Numbered from the stretch's first letter, positions 21,780 to 32,879 are shown. The stretch is 64,000 bases of DNA from Pardosa pseudoannulata (GCA_032207245.1 CM063504.1:83466344-83530343); one strand, 5' to 3'. Notes: a model not told the origin generated them from the letters alone. Made by a program: numbers and translations.

Positions 21780-22330
21780 TTTTACGGTTAAATGAGTGAA
21801 CGAAAGGTTCTTTCAATAGACGAGGGAATAAAATACCTCAATTCATCTGACGAAGGAAAATAAAATATAAAACTATTTTATTTCATTTAAAGGAATTTGA
21901 GTGTTTTTTAACTTAATCGCTGGAGGATCTTATACGTAGGGAAAAGGACATAGACGCACCATTGCCATAATAAATGTGTTTAAAAATATGTAATATTTAC
22001 TATTTGAAATTTCATAATAATATGTTATTTACTCTATGTATTAAAATTCAAAATGTAGAGCAGTCTGGCTTTAGTATATCAGAAAATATTTTACATGTGA
22101 ATGTAAAATATTTTGTGATCTGTGCACAAATTTTTCCACTGACACCAACGGAAGCTTCTAATCTTATACATCATTAAAAATCTTTACATAAATTATTTGT
22201 ATGTAAATCATGTTAAAAATTTAAAAAACGAGAAAATGCCATAAATTTTAATACTGAAAATTAAAAATAATAACGATAACTAAATTATTTGATGTGCCAG
22301 TCTTTATATTTAAGTATTTGCGCCAAAATT
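21780..22330. other. No feature recognised
   Basis: AT-rich; a 67-codon plus-strand frame at 21974-22177 is not protein-like. Confidence 0.5.
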
Positions 22331-22334
22331 TAAG

Positions 22335-23740
22335 CTTTAAAAAATTTGTAAAATACGATGCTATAAATTAAAAAATCAAATTTCAGGAAAAACATTTTAA
22401 AATTGAAATTATGTTTGAATGTAATAGATAATGTAAGTAATATAATTTGTTATAAAAGTTGTTCTATTTGAGATATAACAAAAGGAATGATATCAAAATG
22501 AGTAGAAATGTTTGCAGTTTAATATAAAAAAAATTAAATAGAAATTTTAAAAATTCAATAGTCATGAGACCTTTTCCAGATTTCTTTGGGCTTTTAAAAA
22601 AATTGTAAGATACGATGGTTTTAAATTAAAAAATCAAATTTGAGGAGAAACATTTTAAAATTGAAATTACGTTTGAACGTGACAGATAATGTAAATAATG
22701 TAATCCCCTATATAATAATGGCCTAAGTTATCTGTACGTCTGTCCTCGATTTTATGAAGCTGTTGGACCTGGAATGGATAGAGGCATCCATAGTTAACAA
22801 AATTCAAAGCGAGTGATGTCTATCTTCTCCTAACTATAAATCTGATTCTAAAATAAATTGGTATAAATATGTTTCATAGCACAGCGAAAAATACTGCCTT
22901 CTTTAAAACGTTCAAAATCCACACTTTCCCCTCTTTTCGAGCTTTTAATACCATTATTTCAACTCCTATTTTCCCCGGTTAAGAGCTGGCGATGAAATTT
23001 ATCAATTTATCCTATAATAAATAGGTAAAAATAACATTTTTCTAGCATTATGACGTCATTCCTTTAACCATCTCATTGAATCATTTCTTATTTTAAATTA
23101 TTTAAATTATGCCTTATTTTCATACGTTTTATCATTGAACTTAGATATTACGTAAATAATTTTCTTTTTTCTTTGGCTTAAATTATAGATTAGGTACATA
23201 TGGAATAATTTTAAATTGAATCATCGATTATTTTTTGCTGCAAGATAGTTCTAAGCCAAAAAACAAACCATTTTTTTTTACCTGCCTTATAGCGTACTTT
23301 ACAATTTTGGAAAATTAAAAATTTTACTGATCTCGTCATATGACAGGCTATATTCTAGTTCTTTATAAAAGTTGTTGTATTTGCGATATAACAAAAGGAA
23401 TGATATCAAAATGAGCAGAAATGTTTGCAGTTTAATATAAAAAAATTTAAATAGAAGTTTAAAAAATTCAATAGTCATGAGGCCTTTTCCAGATTTCATT
23501 AAACTTTTAAAAAAATTGTAAGATACGATGCTTTTAAATTAAAAAATCAAATTTCAGGAGAAACATTTTAAAATTGAAATTGCGTCTGAACCTGACAGAT
23601 AATGTAAATAATGTAATTCTTTATAAAAGTTGTGTTTGCGATATAACAAACGGAATGATATCAAAATAAGCAGAAATGGTTGTAGTTTAATATAAAAAAT
23701 TAAATAGTAATTAAAAAAATTCAATAGTTATGAGAGCTTT
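22335..23740. repeat. Tandem repeat, ~270 bp unit, interrupted by a Helitron-like element
   Basis: Units share GATATAACAAAAGGAATGAT, TTCAATAGTCATGAG, ATACGATG and ACATTTTAAAATTGAAATT. About three and a half units are present at 22335-22703 and 23359-23740. The last unit is the most diverged. The interruption at 22703/23359 lies within one unit, and intact units elsewhere show the uninterrupted sequence. Confidence 0.88.
22704..23358 (+). mobile_element. Helitron-like non-autonomous element
   Basis: Starts TCCCCTATATAATAATGG and ends CTATATTCTAG, i.e. 5'-TC and 3'-CTAG (CTRR rule). It sits between A and T of the host repeat with no target duplication. The intact neighbouring unit (AATGTAATTCTTTATAAAAG near 23610) shows the empty site, so both ends are fixed to the base. 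The start is close to the TCCTATATAATAA-type start known from animal Helitrons. A 10-bp palindrome, GTCATATGAC (23335-23344), lies 14 nt before the 3' end where a hairpin is expected, although it lacks a loop. No Rep/helicase coding sequence: 655 bp, non-autonomous. Confidence 0.82.
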
Positions 23741-23744
23741 TAAC

Positions 23745-24570
23745 TCAAACAATATTCTACTCAAGTAGGCGTCATTTATATTATTTTTTTTTATAAAAAA
23801 GTAATAAGCACACCAAAATTCCTTTTCTAGAATCAAACATTTATCATAACTCAAGACATATATTTCAGGCGTTATAATTGAAACCCTCTATTTTCGATTT
23901 ATTTAAATAGATTATCAATGGATACAATACACACAAATTCACAATCACTTTTTTTTTCAGAAAATTATGTATCATAATTACTTACGAAGGTCAGTATTAT
24001 TTACAAGATGAATTACCAAAAAAAAGAGGAACAAGTTAAAAACTTCAGAAACTGCTTTATTCGTGAAGCCATGGAAACTGTTACTATGGAGAATAACATT
24101 ATGTGTGCTAACACGAGTGAAGAAGCAGAGAAAGGGGAGCAAAAATGAGGTTTTAAATCCACGACTGAAGCTTGAAAAATGTAGACTTTTTTCCCCCTCA
24201 AGGAAAAATGCCAACTCGGATGGGGAAAAAAAATGATTAAACCAGTATTCAAAAAGCAAAGAAATATCGGTGTATTTGTGTGTCAATGTTATGTATTGTA
24301 GAATAGAATAAATTAATCCTTTGGATCTCAACAATCCGGAATTAAATTTTTTTCCTTAAATATTAGAATATATTATTTCAAATAAATAAAAATTAGTTTA
24401 AAAAATTTAAAACATAAAACTGAATATTTATTGGCAAAAAGTGTATTTTTTTCAGGGGAAAAAGTATTTCTTATATTAAAAAGTAGTTTGAATAAAAAAT
24501 TTCTTTATATAAAAAAATTCTCAAACATTTTTGTGAGAAATCTACTTCTATTGGAGTCTGTATTACATTC
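23745..24570. other. No gene recognised
   Basis: A 118-codon minus-strand open frame (23978-24334) with F/L/S-rich composition crosses this stretch. It lacks recognisable motifs and overlaps a second frame of similar length; treated as chance. Confidence 0.45.
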
Positions 24571-24574
24571 TTCT

Positions 24575-25179
24575 TCAATGGCCAGACAGCCCAGGATGGG
24601 CCTTTGCCTTCCTCAGAATCACATTTCAGGCTCTTCTGTCCCTGGCCGTGGACATCCAGTTAGTAATTTTTAAAAGTCTTAAGTTTGATTCCAAACAGTT
24701 CAGCCACCTAAGTTTAGGTGTCCCTCTTTTTCGGGTTCCAAATGGTCTAGCCGAGATCTTTTTTGTTTCGCGATCTTCATCCATTCTGCACAGGTGTGCT
24801 GCCCATTTAATTCTCTGAATCCTTATATATTGTACTATATCTAGATCTTTAAAAGTTTTATAGAGTTCAGAGTTAGTTCTTGTTCTCCAGATATTATTAT
24901 GCTACCAAAAATACTTCTCAGAATTTTTCTTTCAAAAACAGAAACGATATTTTTTACTTTTTCTGTCATTGCCCAGGTCTCAGCAGAATAAGTAGGAATG
25001 GGCTTGATTAAGCTTTTGTAAATTTGGATCTTCGTTTTTCTGCAAGTGAAGTTAGACTTCAAGTTCTGTATTATATTATTTGATTTAATAAATCTAAAAT
25101 GTATTTCAGTAATGATCATATAAATCTGATCATATGATAAATAAAAATTTGATCCGCAAATTGACCTTAGAATCATCAT
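24575..25179 (-). pseudogene. LINE ORF2 C-terminal fragment, frameshifted
   Basis: Reading down from 25179, the frame gives IYKSLIKP, SAETWAM and FERKILRSIFG. It then shifts near 24880 into a second frame that continues with ELYKTFKDLDIV, RIKWAAHLCRM, GTPKLRWL and, after an in-frame TGA, RKAKAHPGL, ending at a stop at 24575-24577. The motif order matches the 19.7- and 26.7-kb copies, so this is the same type of post-RT segment of a non-LTR retrotransposon. At least one frameshift and one internal stop make it dead. The 3' end is TGAAGAAGAATG. Just 12 bp beyond the 5' limit a Tigger element begins. Confidence 0.85.
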
Positions 25180-25191
25180 GTGATAGGAATA

Positions 25192-25843
25192 CAGTCGAAC
25201 TTCGATAACTCGACTTCCTATAAGTCGAATAATCCGCTAACTCGAACTTTTAATCAAGTCCCGATCCATTTCTATACTTTTCTTTAAAAAACTGTCTCTA
25301 TAACTCGAAGTGAACATCTTCTAAGTCGAAGTTTTTGTGATAGATTTCCCCAGTAAAAAACACAATTTTGTTCAAAACTTCGAATGCCAGTCCAGTTCGA
25401 GAACCTTCATTCTCGAAGGTCACGAGAAAGCATAGGACGCTATTCACATCTTACAACACTGGAGACCACCGAAGGTACGGACAACACCTATTTAACTCTG
25501 TTAAAAAATTAGGTGACTTTGTGAATGCCAACAGCCTTAAAAATAACTGCTTTTTTCAAATCAGATTTACATGGTATGTATACTAATTAATATGTAATGA
25601 GGCTAAATTTCTTGAGTTTTAAATCTTTTGAACCCATTCTTCTCTTGTTGTTTACATAGGCTATTAAAAATTGAAATGCGTGCAACTATAGTATTATGGC
25701 ACATATCAAACCATTTAAACCATGTCCACCCATCTTATGTACCAGTTGAGAGGGAATGGTAGGTAACTTCGTAAACTCGAACTTCGGATAAGTCGAATAT
25801 TTTTTGGGGTCTCCTGGGACTTCGAGTTATCGAAGTTCGACTG
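25192..25843. mobile_element. Tigger/pogo-like DNA transposon, 652 bp
   Basis: Flanked by TA at 25190-25191 and 25844-25845. The terminal inverted repeats are identical over 22 bp, beginning CAGTCGAACTTCGATAACTC. Inside both ends further TCGAACTT/AAGTCGAA repeats alternate, as in Tigger ends. A 72-codon frame at 25368-25586 is not recognised as transposase. Perfect ends suggest a fairly young non-autonomous copy. Confidence 0.9.
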
Positions 25844-25913
25844 TATTACTAGTAAATTGTGTTAGTTACAGTGCTACAGGATGGCAACAACCAACTCTTT
25901 TAAGCTTCAGTGT

Positions 25914-26456
25914 CAGAGGCGGACTAAGGCTAAAGCGGACTCTAGGCTACATTGTAATTCTGGACCTATTTTTCAATCACAATACATACTTTGCGTTTGG
26001 TAGTTTGGTTTTAAAGTATATAATATGTAGTTCTATTTAAATATTGGATTCCAAGAAAGGAAAAGGAAAAAATAATATACATGAATAAAAAATTAAATAA
26101 ACATAATTTATTAAAACAAACATAAACATAATTTATTAAAACAAACAATAATAGTTAAACAAATATACCCAGATTGATTAGTTATATTTCCTTTTATCCA
26201 ATATATTTTTTCATTTATAATTTGTTTTTCCAGATCAGTGCCAATGCATCGACACTCGCGGGCGTGAATGCAAAAGAACAGGAACACTCGTCCATACTTG
26301 TCAGCTTTATCAATCAATGATTCGGCATATTTTGGATACGTTTCAGCAATAGTTATGAATATCATGTTTTTCTGTTAAATAAAAATAAAAAATAAAAACC
26401 TAATTTTTGGGCCCTAGGCACGTGCCTGGGTTGCCTAGACCTTATTCTGTCCCGGC
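25914..26456. mobile_element. Possible hAT-like non-autonomous element
   Basis: The left end CAGAGGCGGACTAAGG resembles the CAGxGGCGG starts common in hAT elements. The right part TTGCCTAGACCTTATTCTG with TCCCGGCTC is an imperfect inverted match (CTAGGC and CTTA shared). No clear 8-bp target duplication was found. It contains a short tandem duplication of AAACATAATTTATTAAAAC near 26100-26140. Low confidence. Confidence 0.3.
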
Positions 26457-26569
26457 TCAGCTTGTAAATGGCATTAATTTTTAGGGAATGTTGTATTACA
26501 AATCCACCAACATGGTTAGACAAAGGATTAAGTGTGAATACAAGTTATGAAATCGGGATATCTTCAAGC

Positions 26570-28535
26570 TATAAGTAAATATTAAATTTTTCAATTTAAT
26601 AAATAGCAAAAAATGTTGTATTTTAAATTTTCTTCCACTGTCTTCTTCAGCAGCGCTACAGCCCGGTACAGGCCAAGGCTTTCTCTGCCTGCTTCCTCAA
26701 AACGGCACTACTTTTTGCAAGGTTTCTCCATCTATTAATACCCAATATCTCCAAATCTTTCTCCACATAATCCCACCATCTTGTTGCTGGTCTACCTCTT
26801 CTTCTTGTACCCTAAATCTTTGAAAAAGTTAATTTTTTAACTGTGTCCAAATCTGCTGGTCTGAAAACATGTCCCAGCCATCTAATTCTGTTGGATTTAA
26901 TAACTCTCAAGATGTTAGGTTGTCTGTATTTAGTATATAATTCATGATTATACAAACCTCTCCATGTATTATTTTCCTTTACTGCTCCAAATATTGACCA
27001 AAGGATTTTTCTTTCAAAAATGAGTAGCTTATTTTCTTCTGTTTTGTTAATTGCCCATGTCTCACTGCCATATAAAATGATCTGTCTTATAAGGGTTTTG
27101 TATAGGTTTATTTTTGTATTGATGCAGAGGGGTTTAGATTTTGTCTTCTTCCTAGTTTCCGATTTTAAATAGGCATCCAGGTGTATTGGAGAAAATTCAA
27201 TTATCTGCACTTGCTCAACTGTTTTTTGTTTCCTTACCTCTTTCGGCCCCATAGGTGTTTTTTACAGTTAGTTTTCTATAAACCCATTGGCGAATGAAGT
27301 TTGCTTACCTAAAGCTACATAAGAAATATGCGAGTTTAAAAATTATATGTAAGTAAATATAAATTTTTCAATTTAATAAAAAGATAAAAATGCTACATTT
27401 AAATTTTCTTCCACTGTCTTCTTTATAGTTTTCCTGTTTTAAATAGGCCTCCAGGGTATCGGAGAAAATTTAATTATCTGCACTTGCTCAATTTTTTTTA
27501 CCTCTTTCGGTCCCATGGAGGTTTTTTACAGTTAGTTTTCTATAAACCCATTGGCCAGTGAAGTTTGCTTACCTAAAGTTGCATAAGAAATATGCAAGTT
27601 TCAAAATTATCTTCAAGTTTAAATATTTTAAAAAATAATTTGGATTTTGCAACATTTATTGATATGATGACACTTTTGCAAAATTTGACAATATTAAATT
27701 TAGAAATATAAAAAGATTCTGCTTTTGTTTTGTTTGAAATATATTTCAGAATCAAAACTGAAATTTTAAAAATATATTTTCTAATCATTGCAGATTATAA
27801 AAATTTCTTCAGAGTGCAAGTGTTGTTGAAAAGCAAACAATTAAATAAATGAATAGTTATAACTATTAAAGAAATTGGCGAATGAAGTTTGCTTACCTAA
27901 AGTTGCATAAGAAATATGCAAGTTTCAAAATTATCTTCAAGTTTAAATATTTTAAAAATAATTTGGATTTTGCAACATTTATTGATATGATGACACTTTT
28001 GCAAAATTTGACAATATTAAATTTAGAAATATAAAAAGTCTCTACTTTTATTTTGTTTGAAATATTGTTCAGAATCAAAACTGAAATTTTAAAAATATAT
28101 TTTCTAAACATTGCAGATTATAAAAATTTCTTCAGAGTGCAAGTGTTGTTGAAAAGCAAACAATTAAAAAAATAAATGAATAGTTATAACTATTAAAGAA
28201 ATTGGCGAATGAAGTTTGCTTACCTAAAGTTGCATAAGAAATATGCAAGTTTCAAAATTATCTTCAAGTTTAAATATTTTAAAAATAATTTGGATTTTGC
28301 AACATTTATTGATATGATGACACTTTTGCAAAATTTGACACTATTAAATTTAGAAATATAAAAAGATTCTGCTTTTGTTTTGTTTGAAATATAGTTCATA
28401 ATCAAAACTGTAATTTATAAAATACATTTTCTAAACATTGCAGATTATAAAAATTTCTTCAGAGTGCAAATGTTGTTGAAAAGCAAACAATCAAAAAATA
28501 AATAATAAATAAATAGTTATAACTATTAAAAAAAT
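26570..28535. repeat. Tandem repeat (~320 bp unit) that captured a LINE
   Basis: Three near-identical units start GAAGTTTGCTTACCTAAAG at about 27558, 27884 and 28208, with a diverged unit at 27294. To the left the same flank (TTTTTCAATTTAATAAA, CTTCCACTGTCTTCTT) occurs at 26590-26650 and again at 27367-27425. The second time it is followed by an internally deleted copy of the neighbouring LINE (27425-27540). Minus-strand open frames in the units are of low complexity (I, K, F, N) and treated as by-products. Confidence 0.85.
26656..27252 (-). pseudogene. LINE ORF2 C-terminal fragment
   Basis: One continuous frame from 27252 down to a stop at 26656-26658, broken only by one TAG at 26812-26814. 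In order it shows INLYKTLIRQIILYGSETWA, FERKILWSIFGAV, HELYTKY, RIRWLGHVFRPAD, then after the TAG RRRGRPATRWWDYVEKDL and the end segment with KALACTGL. This is the best preserved of the three C-terminal copies in this window. It is the region following reverse transcriptase in non-LTR elements; the RT domain itself is absent. The 3' end reads CTGAAGAAGACAG. A shortened derivative lies at 27425-27540. Confidence 0.9.
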
Positions 28536-28539
28536 TCAT

Positions 28540-28826
28540 TTTTTTTTTCAATTTATATTAAAGTAATTAAAAAACATAAACATTGCATTCTAAGTGCATC
28601 TAAGTCCTTATAAGTCTTAAAGGTAATAAATATTTACTAGAATTAATGATATTTTTTTTATACTCAGAGTACTAAATTTGATTTGCCAGAATTTCAAAGT
28701 AGTCATGTTATCACTTAAGGTGCGTCTGTAGATGCTGTATTGGATTCCATGTTAACCTATGGAAAAAATAGAATTTCCTCTGGATGCCTCGCATTTAAAG
28801 AGGTCTTTTAAAAAATTAAACTTCGT
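28540..28826. other. No feature recognised
   Basis: AT-rich intergenic sequence between the tandem array and a MITE. Confidence 0.5.
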
Positions 28827-28827
28827 G

Positions 28828-29052
28828 ATAGAACAGCCAATTCTCTAGTCGTCATTTCTTTCTTTCATTCTCTCTCTCTCTCTCCTTTTTTTAATTATTC
28901 ACAAAAAAAACTCTATCGAGAAAAATATGTTTAATTTTAAATTATTTTTGGAAAATATTGGTATACTTTTATTCACATGCAAATAAGAACACTTAGCAGA
29001 AATAAATTTGAAAAAGGGGAAAGATAACCTCCTGGAGAATTGGCTGTTCTAT
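28828..29052. mobile_element. MITE with perfect 18-bp inverted repeats
   Basis: ATAGAACAGCCAATTCTC (28828-28845) is exactly complemented at 29035-29052. If TA (within the outer ATA..TAT) is the target, the element is of Tc1/mariner type with GAACAGCC ends. Length 225 bp including target. The interior includes a (CT)n run and has no coding frame. Confidence 0.82.
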
Positions 29053-29060
29053 AAAGTAGA

Positions 29061-29236
29061 TTGGTTTGGTTTGGAGTGCTACGGTCTCCTTTTTGCAACA
29101 CGATGGCTAATGAGACCGGGACCTATACCTTAAAGCCGATTCCGAACGGCTACGAACATCCATGCCACTGTGGAATTCGAACCTTCGAACTCCGGTACCG
29201 AAGGCCAGCACCTTAACCAATCGGCCATCGTTCGGC
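29061..29236 (-). mobile_element. tRNA-derived SINE
   Basis: Full-length minus-strand copy: TTGGTTTGG tail, conserved body (GCTACGAACATCCATGCCAC), box B region and box A (complement CCAATCGGCCATCG). It sits at the same junction with the hAT-like interior as the copy at 9561. Confidence 0.9.
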
Positions 29237-29730
29237 TTTTTATTATAAGAAAAAATATTTTACAAAAATTAATAAATTTGTATAAAAGCTTTATGAAAAA
29301 TAATTCTTTATAACTGGGAAGCGTGAAACCTAGTTATTTTATACTATATTTATTAATTTCATTATAATACCAATAAGTGCAAGTATTTAATTTTTTTTTT
29401 CAACAGCTGAACTTATTAATGTTATGGAATGTAGACTTGATTCAATGAGTACTTACAACAATTATTTTCAATTTTTCTAGAACACATTTAATTTAAAAGA
29501 TATCCTTTAAAGTGTAATGGTTAAACATTTTAAAATAATGTTAACTGACGGAGAAGCAGGGATTATATATGCGCTTGATATGGCAGAGGGAAAAGTGTTG
29601 GTTTCGACCTTGGTAAGCAAAGAATCGAAAGCACAGTTCAAGTTTTAAAACGAATTTTAACCGTAGATTTTGCACCTAATCTTGCTTTCTTTGACATTAA
29701 GTGTAGCAAATAGAGAGAAAATTGTGTCAA
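29237..29730 (-). repeat. Inverted second copy of the hAT-like interior at 9060-9560
   Basis: Reading on the minus strand it follows 9060-9560 nearly throughout, e.g. TTGACACAATTTTCTC, GACCTTGGTAAGCAAAG on the plus strand, and CAATAAGTGCAAGTATTTAA. A second fragment of the SINE head (AACCAATCGGCCATTGTTCG) sits at 29753-29772, just past the far end. The left-end sequence of the 9-kb copy is missing here. Confidence 0.85.
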
Positions 29731-29779
29731 TCAAAGTTGCACTTTTAATAATAACCAATCGGCCATTGTTCGGCTGTAT

Positions 29780-30000
29780 AAAGAAGATTTTTTTTAAAGA
29801 ATTTTTCAAATACGAACTGATTAGAGTGAATTCTGTTTTTCGTAAAGTTTAACGTAGAACGAAAGAAATCCAATATGGTAAGATCAGTCCCTCCTTAAGG
29901 ACTGGATACACATATTTTAACTGTGTGTTTTACCTTCTTTAAATTACTTTTGAACGTAGATAAAATATTGTGATCTGTTTATTTTTCTAACTCATACAGC
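29780..30000. other. No feature recognised
   Basis: Unremarkable AT-rich DNA. Confidence 0.4.
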
Positions 30001-30790
30001 TGTCAACTCCGGAAAGAACAGAAGCTTTAAACGGATATGTAAACAAACGCCCAAGAAGCGGTTACATCAATTCCCAGACTCTACAAGTCATTAAGCTGCC
30101 TGTTTTTATTCAAATCCTCTTGGTTACGGCACTAATTTGTCTTTAACCAGAACATTCCTGGAGTTCCAGCCGCCACCGTCCGGGCGTGTCGAAATATCTC
30201 TGCAGCTTGGAGAGTAAAGCTGGGACTTAAAATTTCCCCCAAAACCATATTCACTTTAAGTGAATCCGCCGCTAATCGAGGGATTTACCTGCGCCGCCTA
30301 ACTTCCCCTCCTCTTTGTTCGAGGTCATCAATATTGAAAAGCTACTCTCACAATCAGCCCGTTGCCTGTGGACGAGAAGACCATTTTCCCCTCGTAAAAG
30401 AGAAACACACGCTTATTGATCTCAATTCAAGAGACCGCGCTCGTTGGCGACCGCTGCTTGGCGAGAGGCGCCAAAAATGTGTAGCCCCAGTTTATTGATA
30501 GTCGGAAACGAGATGAGACAGAGCTATCGACCTGCGAATTGAGAGGGGGTACGATAAGGGAAGGGGCAGGTTTTTAGGGAAGGGAGAACGGCAGCTATAT
30601 TTTCTGTCTCGCTCGCTATCTCTGCGGGAGAGTGGAAATAAGAAGCGGTATAAATAAAAAGGAGATAGATAGAGAGGGAAAAAAAATTTCGTTAAGTCTG
30701 ATTGATCAGGAAGACGTCTGTTTTTACACACGGTAAGGAATAGGGTGGATTTTTTTATTCGTCTCCAGAAACCCATGATTTGAGGTACTT
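30000..30790. other. GC-richer, CpG-containing unique block
   Basis: Balanced composition over ~800 bp within an AT-rich window, with CpGs (e.g. GGCGACCGCTGC, CCGTCCGGGCGTGTCG). No repeats or transposon ends are seen. A 94-codon minus-strand open frame (30492-30776) is rich in S, R, P, L and ends against a purine-rich stretch; it is not recognised. A candidate for regulatory or promoter sequence by composition only. Confidence 0.35.
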
Positions 30791-30939
30791 GATATCTCCC
30801 AGCGATTTAAAATGAAAATTAAAATCTGAGTTAGAACAAATACACAACATATAAAGGATATTGAAAAGTGGGTCGTATATATTTCTTTCAGACTATTGTG
30901 CTTGAGAAATACAATTGATTTGAAGTAGTTTATAGTATA

Positions 30940-31129
30940 GATATTTCAATTTTCATTTTATTTTATTGCCGTTACGTTTTCCTCTTTTTAAAAATATTTA
31001 GGACTGCTGTAGGATTGAAAGTAAGACAAATCTTAAAATGAAAAGTATTCACTTTCACAGAGGGCTAATTCTTTATTTTGATTTGAAATATTTAAGACAG
31101 TGAAAATAGCATTCTCAATCATAATAATG

Positions 31130-31175
<46 letters not shown>

Positions 31176-31216
31176 CAATAATAATAATAATAATGATATT
31201 AATAATAATATTAATA

Positions 31217-31247
<31 letters not shown>

Positions 31248-31700
31248 TAATTTTTCCTTGTGAAATTGGTAACAGTGTGAAATCCGTGTTTAACGATAAC
31301 CGAGTTTAACGACGAAGTTTAACCGAGAGTAACCGTGTTTAACGATAACAATAACCACTCTCTCTGCAAAGATATTTTCTCTGGCTTCAAAGAATGCATT
31401 TTGCACTATCCTACATAGATCATCAATTTTCGGCCGCATTGATACTATAAAAATGAGTGGAATGACTACAAAAGCTTTTGCCACTTAAAGAAAAATATAG
31501 AAACGAAAAGAAAGAAATACAATTGTCTTAGTATTTCAATTTTCATTTTATTTTATTGCCGTTACGTTTTCCTCTTTTTAAAAATATTTAGGACTACTGT
31601 AGGATTGAAAGTAAGAAAAATCTTAAAACGAAAAGCGTCCATTTTCACAGAGGACTAATTCTTTATTTTGATTTGAAGTATTTAAGAAAATATCATTCTC

Positions 31701-31738
<38 letters not shown>

Positions 31739-31968
31739 TAATAATAATTTTTCCTTGTGAAATCGGTAATAGTGTGAAAACCGTGTTTAACGATACTCTC
31801 TCTACAACGATATTTTCTCTTGTTTCATGGAATGCATTTTGCACTTTCCTACATAGATCATCAATTTTCAACCGCATTGAAGCTATAAAAATGAGTGGAG
31901 TGACTACAAAAGCGAACAAAAAATTTTCAAGCAAAAATTTTTGCCACTTACAGCAAAAGAAAGAAAGG
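30940..31968. repeat. Two-copy tandem duplication (~590 bp) with AAT microsatellites
   Basis: Copy 1 (about 30943-31505) and copy 2 (about 31532-31968) share ATTTCAATTTTCATTTTATT, GCCGTTACGTTTTCC, GGATTGAAAGTAAGA and, after an (AAT)n tract, TTTTTCCTTGTGAAAT. The AAT tract is ~130 bp with ATG/AAC interruptions in copy 1 (31122-31250) and ~60 bp in copy 2 (31702-31748). Reading frames through it are isoleucine runs and not genes. Confidence 0.9.
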
Positions 31969-31969
31969 A

Positions 31970-32875
31970 AAAGAAAGAAATGCGTGAGAGATTTAAAATA
32001 AACAAGTGTGGCGAATTTTAAATAATCAAGAATTTTGGTCTAGTTCCTCAGAGGGTTACAGCTCATAATGCCCCCGGATTCTGGACTGTATACATCCCAT
32101 ACCATCAGAACTATCCTTACAATAGATTTGTTTATATTTTCTGCTATTTATCAATTTTGCATTTGATTATTCAAATAAAACTAGTCACCTTGAGAATCTA
32201 GTCTTCAGTTGTCTAGTTTTCAGTCTCAGTTACCTCTTCACATTATTTAAGGATCTCCAAAATCGAATTACAGCTTCTTAAAATTGTTTGAAGAAACTTT
32301 ATAAAGCATCTGATGGAGTCAAACTCTTTCACCCTTCTTCAAGGTACAGATAAAAGCGTTGCATTTCAGTCTGACTGATAACAGAATGCTAAAGGAACTG
32401 GAGGTCGCAGGGAATAAGAATGGCATTCAGCGGAACAGGTTTGTTTAAAATGCAAAATGAAGTTGTTAAAATAAATAAATAAACTCTGCTATCGTGCCCC
32501 AAGGTAGGGTTGCAGAAAAAAAAGAGGAGAGTTGAAGATTAAGGTAACTTAAATATCAATTCCTTGAATTATATCCACAAAAATGTGAATCACAGACAAG
32601 AATATTTGTACTTTTCTGCAGAACGAATTTGTCAACGATTGCCTCTACAAGCCTCTCTACAGAATTAAACTGACTCCTGACTCTCTTTGTCTCCTGCTTA
32701 ATAACCAGGAAATAATGGATATGCATCATCTGGCATCCTCTCCTGTACTACTTGTTTCTATACGGAAAATGTATTGAATTGCCAGACTTAAGTGGATGGA
32801 TTTAATGATGCCTCCCCCTTTAATTTTCAATCTGCATTTTTGATATTTGTTGACACGTAATTTGCTATAGGAAAA
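31970..32875. other. No gene recognised
   Basis: Moderate composition; no bounded element. The motif AAATAAATAAACTCTGC near 32472 is a lone relative of the minisatellite that starts at 32880. Confidence 0.45.
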
Positions 32876-32879
32876 AAAT

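Noticed and set aside
23978..24334. 118-codon minus-strand open frame as a membrane protein
   Set aside because: Hydrophobic F/L content arises from T-rich DNA; no signal, motif or splice context supports it.
27573..28405. Repeated minus-strand frames as a gene family
   Set aside because: Low-complexity I/K/F/N translation in a tandem repeat; similarity follows from DNA identity. Same for 52106-52620.
31100..31309. Ile-rich open frame
   Set aside because: Translation of an (AAT)n tract.
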